NCBI GenBank assembly: GCA_026991065.1
Contig: JALXCG010000894.1
Location: 1-9,557 of the forward strand
DNA from: Gemmatimonadota bacterium
Lineage (GTDB): Bacteria > GCA-2686955
Direction: 5' to 3'
DNA: 9,557 nt
A program made the translations under genes and the position numbers. Below are positions 7,277 through 9,557 of the stretch, one piece after another. The notes under the pieces were generated by a model, which saw nothing but the letters and a program-made list of their open reading frames with translations, did no database searches and was not told the origin of the DNA. Position 1 is the stretch's first letter; each line of letters opens with the position of its first letter.

Positions 7277-7968
7277 TCGTCTTGGGAATCGAAGCTTCTG
7301 GTGGCGTCAGCGGTGCGGCTTTGTGGACCGAGGAGCAGGGAATGAGTTCGGTGGCGCTTGCCGGACGCGGGCGCCACGCGCGCAATGTCGCGGATGCGAT
7401 TCAGGCGCTTCTTGCCACGCTCGAGGTGGAGCCCGAAGCGATCGACCTGGTTGCGGTGGGGCGTGGGCCCGGGGCGTTTACCGGTCTGCGGGTGGGCATG
7501 GGGGTGGCCAAGGGGTTCGCGATGGGGCGGAACCTGCCCCTGGTGGCGGTCTCTTCGCTGGCGGCGATGGCGGCACCCGCGTGTGTGGAAGGAACCGTGG
7601 TGCTCGCGGCCGGGGACGCGCGCCGCAGCGAGATTTTCGGTGCGCTCTATGTCGTCGATCCCACCGGGGAGATACCAGTCGCCATCAGTGAGGAAGCTGC
7701 GATTCCGCTCACCGGTCTCGCGGCCTGGGTGGGCCAGCGGCTGCCTTCGAATCTACCCCTTTACATCGCTGGTGACGGAGCGGAAAAGGCCGCACAAGCC
7801 CTGGTTGAAGGAGGCGTGGCGGCGGCGCGCTTGGCCGCGCCGGACGCGCGCCGCTCGGCACAGCCGGCTGTGGTCGCCAGGCTCGGGCTGGAGCGGTTCC
7901 GCCGCGACGGACCCGATGATGCGGCTGCTCTGGACCCGGTCTACATCCGCCCTGGTGTGGGCGGCTAG
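7273..7968 (+). CDS. tsaB: TsaB, non-catalytic subunit of the tRNA t6A37 threonylcarbamoyl transferase
   Basis: TsaB is an ASKHA-fold protein that dimerises with the catalytic subunit TsaD and recruits TsaE. From the GTG at 7273 the protein begins MIVLGIEASG and has 231 residues, the same length as E. coli TsaB. Diagnostic motifs are GRGPGAFTGLRVG (63-75, the family GPGSFTGLR), KGFAMGRNLPLVAVSSLAAM (80-99) and GDARRSEIFGALY (114-126, family DARR-x-E-V/I-Y/F). The C-terminus LDPVYIRP is the common TsaB end. The GTG overlaps the tsaE stop (GTGA, four bases), and the TAG stop shares a base with the rimI GTG. The gene for its partner TsaD is not in the window and is commonly unlinked. Confidence 0.95.
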   Translation: MIVLGIEASGGVSGAALWTEEQGMSSVALAGRGRHARNVADAIQALLATLEVEPEAIDLVAVGRGPGAFTGLRVGMGVAKGFAMGRNLPLVAVSSLAAMAAPACVEGTVVLAAGDARRSEIFGALYVVDPTGEIPVAISEEAAIPLTGLAAWVGQRLPSNLPLYIAGDGAEKAAQALVEGGVAAARLAAPDARRSAQPAVVARLGLERFRRDGPDDAAALDPVYIRPGVGG

Positions 7969-8465
7969 TGCTTCCCGTGCGCTGGGCAGTTGCCGCTGAT
8001 TTGCCATCGGTGGTTGCGCTCGAAGAGCAGATTTTTCCGGACCCGTGGTGTGAAGCCGCACTGGCGGATGCGATTGCCGGTCGCAACATGCTGGTGGCCG
8101 GCAAGAGCGGGTCACCCGTGCGTGGTTACCTCGTCTTCAGTTGCGTCGGCCCACACTTGCACCTGGAGAACCTCGCGGTCGCGCGTTCATGGCGGCGGCG
8201 GGGTCTCGGGCGGCGTTTGCTTGAATCTGGGTTGGAAGTGGGGCGGGCCGCTGCCCTGGTCACGGCGACTTTGGAAGTCCAGGCTTCCAATTTCGGTGCC
8301 CGCGCGCTGTATACTGCGGCCGGGTTCACCGCCACCGGTCGTTTGCCCGGGTATTACCGTGTCAATGCCGCCGGATTGCGGGCGGACGCCATCGTCTACC
8401 AACGCGATCTTCGGCTTGGCCCAACGCCGGATTCGTCGCAAGCGCAAGGAGACTTGAAGTCATGA
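7968..8465 (+). CDS. rimI: RimI-type GNAT protein N-alpha-acetyltransferase
   Basis: RimI transfers an acetyl group from acetyl-CoA to the N-terminus of ribosomal protein bS18 and possibly other proteins. The 165-residue GNAT domain shows the acetyl-CoA pyrophosphate loop RRRGLG (76-81, consensus R/Q-x-x-G-x-G/A) after the strand LENLAV, then LEVQASNFGARALYTAAGF (102-120), the RimI signature, and GYYR (128-131). E103 and Y115 fall at the positions I recall as the proposed catalytic base and acid of the Salmonella enzyme. The first residues (RWAVAADLPSVVALEEQIFP) are the normal RimI opening. The start is GTG 7968 (TAGTG overlap with tsaB); GTG 7977 is an alternative that removes three residues. 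A tail of about 17 residues (150-165) after the domain is longer than in E. coli RimI (148 aa). Its place behind tsaE-tsaB is the classical cluster. Confidence 0.92.
   Translation: MLPVRWAVAADLPSVVALEEQIFPDPWCEAALADAIAGRNMLVAGKSGSPVRGYLVFSCVGPHLHLENLAVARSWRRRGLGRRLLESGLEVGRAAALVTATLEVQASNFGARALYTAAGFTATGRLPGYYRVNAAGLRADAIVYQRDLRLGPTPDSSQAQGDLKS
8446..8451 (+). promoter_or_regulatory. Strong ribosome binding site of the protease gene (AAGGAG)
   Basis: AAGGAG is ten bases before the ATG at 8462 and is the best Shine-Dalgarno match in the window. It lies inside the rimI tail and supports both the 8462 start and robust independent initiation of the downstream gene. Confidence 0.65.
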
Positions 8466-9557
8466 CTTACACTGGGGCTCGCGCGGCTGCCAGCGTTTTG
8501 GAGCCACGCAGGCGTGTCGCGGCTTGTAGCCGTGGACGAAGTTTTACCGGCAGGCTCCTGGCTTGGATTGTGCTCGCCCTTGCCGGGTCCGGAGCGGCTT
8601 TCGCCGGCACGTCGCAGTCCCCGACCGGAGCGATGGTCGATGCGACCCGAATCATTGAGCGGGGGATGGGGGGGCGAAATCGCGTTGCCGATATCTTGGA
8701 TGCTTGGCGCAGGAGTCCGCACGCGGCGATGACCGCGGAAGGGCGCTGCGGCGCATTCTCCGAGCCCGGCATGAGTGAGACATTCAACATCTTTGATCTC
8801 ACCAATTTCGATGATCTCGGAGGAATTGACGTGGAGTGCACGCAAGTGCGCTTGACCGATCACGCCTACATCTATGTGCAAACCGACTTGTGGGGCGGAA
8901 GCCTGATCAACGATGCGGTGATCGATTCCTTCGTTACCCTCTTCGAAGTGTCGACACCGGCGGTTGCCGATCCTCCCTATGTTTATCCGTCAATCGATCC
9001 GGCGATTGGGGTTCTTGACATTCTCGACACGTATCTTTGGCCGTTTCCCGACTCCACCGAGCCCGAGGATGCGGATGGGCGGGACCCGATATTCATCGTT
9101 TTTGTCGATATTCCGGACAGTTACCGCCGGCCGGGCGACCTTGCGGTCAATGGTTACTTCTCGTCGGTCAACGAGTTGTGTGCTGACGAATTCAATCGCA
9201 ACTATCGCTCCTATATCGCCAAAGGCCTGCGCAGCAATGAGCGTGAAATGCTGGTGCTTGATATCGACCCCTCCCTGGGCCCGGGGTTTCGCGACATCGT
9301 GCGCGGAGTGCCGGCGCACGAGTTGCAGCACCTTCTTCACTGGTTTGCCGACGATCGGGAGTCCACATGGTTGGACGAGGGTTACGCGGACCTGGCCGCT
9401 GCCATGGTGGGATTCCCCGCGGTAGGGCACTACAACGCGTTTCTGGATGATCATGACAAGACTTCGCTCGCCCGTTGGGATCAGTTGCAGGAGGACTATG
9501 GTCACTCCGGGCTTTTTGCCCGCTACCTGGCCGATCATTCGGCGTTCGGGGCGGCCA
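8462..9557 (+). CDS. Exported HExxH zinc metalloprotease (M30/gluzincin-like), 5' part
   Basis: An uninterrupted frame runs from the ATG at 8462 (ATGA overlap with the rimI stop) to the window edge, giving 365 residues without a stop; the 3' end is missing. The N-terminus has a long basic n-region (RRR at 16-18, R24, R26, R31), a hydrophobic core LLAWIVLALAGSGAAFA (32-48) and a plausible signal peptidase I site AFA|GT after residue 48. The catalytic signature is HELQH at 286-290 with a second acidic ligand in STWLDEGYAD (E306), the HExxH-E pattern of gluzincins; the form HE-x-QH followed by E-x-TWL-x-EG recalls peptidase family M30. Before it, DPIFIVFVDI (208-217) and GYFS (231-234) match the layout I associate with multidomain secreted proteases of FCB-group bacteria. 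It probably acts outside the cytoplasm. Exact family, substrate and any C-terminal sorting domain cannot be seen. Confidence 0.85.
   Translation, partial: MTYTGARAAASVLEPRRRVAACSRGRSFTGRLLAWIVLALAGSGAAFAGTSQSPTGAMVDATRIIERGMGGRNRVADILDAWRRSPHAAMTAEGRCGAFSEPGMSETFNIFDLTNFDDLGGIDVECTQVRLTDHAYIYVQTDLWGGSLINDAVIDSFVTLFEVSTPAVADPPYVYPSIDPAIGVLDILDTYLWPFPDSTEPEDADGRDPIFIVFVDIPDSYRRPGDLAVNGYFSSVNELCADEFNRNYRSYIAKGLRSNEREMLVLDIDPSLGPGFRDIVRGVPAHELQHLLHWFADDRESTWLDEGYADLAAAMVGFPAVGHYNAFLDDHDKTSLARWDQLQEDYGHSGLFARYLADHSAFGAA

Noticed and set aside
8964-9425. Plus-strand open frame of 153 codons in another frame over the protease region
   Set aside because: It is Arg/Ser/Thr-rich with no motif and overlaps the frame that carries the signal peptide and the HELQH catalytic signature.
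1-9557. tRNA, rRNA, CRISPR array, insertion sequence or phage genes
   Set aside because: No such structure was seen by eye; coding genes occupy practically the whole window and no repeats with spacers, transposase motifs or terminal inverted repeats were noticed.

Overview
The window is a single run of co-directional (+ strand) genes from a G+C-rich Gram-negative (diderm) bacterium. An outer-membrane Omp85 barrel end, a TamB homologue and a secreted protease show the two-membrane envelope. The PorX-type response regulator and the histidine kinase with the H-box ETAHQLGTPLS are best known from Bacteroidota. The high G+C, the Arg/Gly/Ala-rich proteins and a secreted HExxH protease of a type I associate with FCB-group candidate phyla (Eisenbacteria, Krumholzibacteriota, Latescibacterota and similar) suggest one of those rather than a classical Bacteroidota. 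This placement is inference.

Layout: 1-163 is the 3' end of an Omp85 (BamA/TamA) barrel gene. 163-4017 is TamB (1284 aa; the start is at 163, not the upstream in-frame ATG at 28). 4017-5228 is a membrane histidine kinase of the PorY type. 5259-6806 is PorX (receiver, helical bundle, PglZ/alkaline-phosphatase-like domain). 6803-7276 is TsaE, 7273-7968 TsaB, 7968-8465 RimI. 8462 to the window end is the start of an exported zinc metalloprotease (HExxH plus a downstream Glu) that runs off the edge.

Six of the seven gene junctions are stop/start overlaps of 1 or 4 bases, and the seventh is a 30-base gap with a Shine-Dalgarno-like sequence. No promoter, terminator, RNA gene, mobile element or CRISPR was seen. 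The window therefore looks like the inside of one long operon with three functional modules: outer-membrane protein/lipid transport (Omp85, TamB), a two-component signalling pair whose output is probably an enzyme rather than a DNA-binding domain (PorY-like, PorX), and the t6A tRNA modification/RimI cluster (tsaE-tsaB-rimI), followed by a secreted protease.

The most interesting aspect is the direct adjacency of a PorY-like kinase and PorX, with all expected phosphorylation and metal-site residues, inside an envelope-biogenesis operon and upstream of a secreted protease that could be cargo of the kind of secretion system PorXY is known to control.
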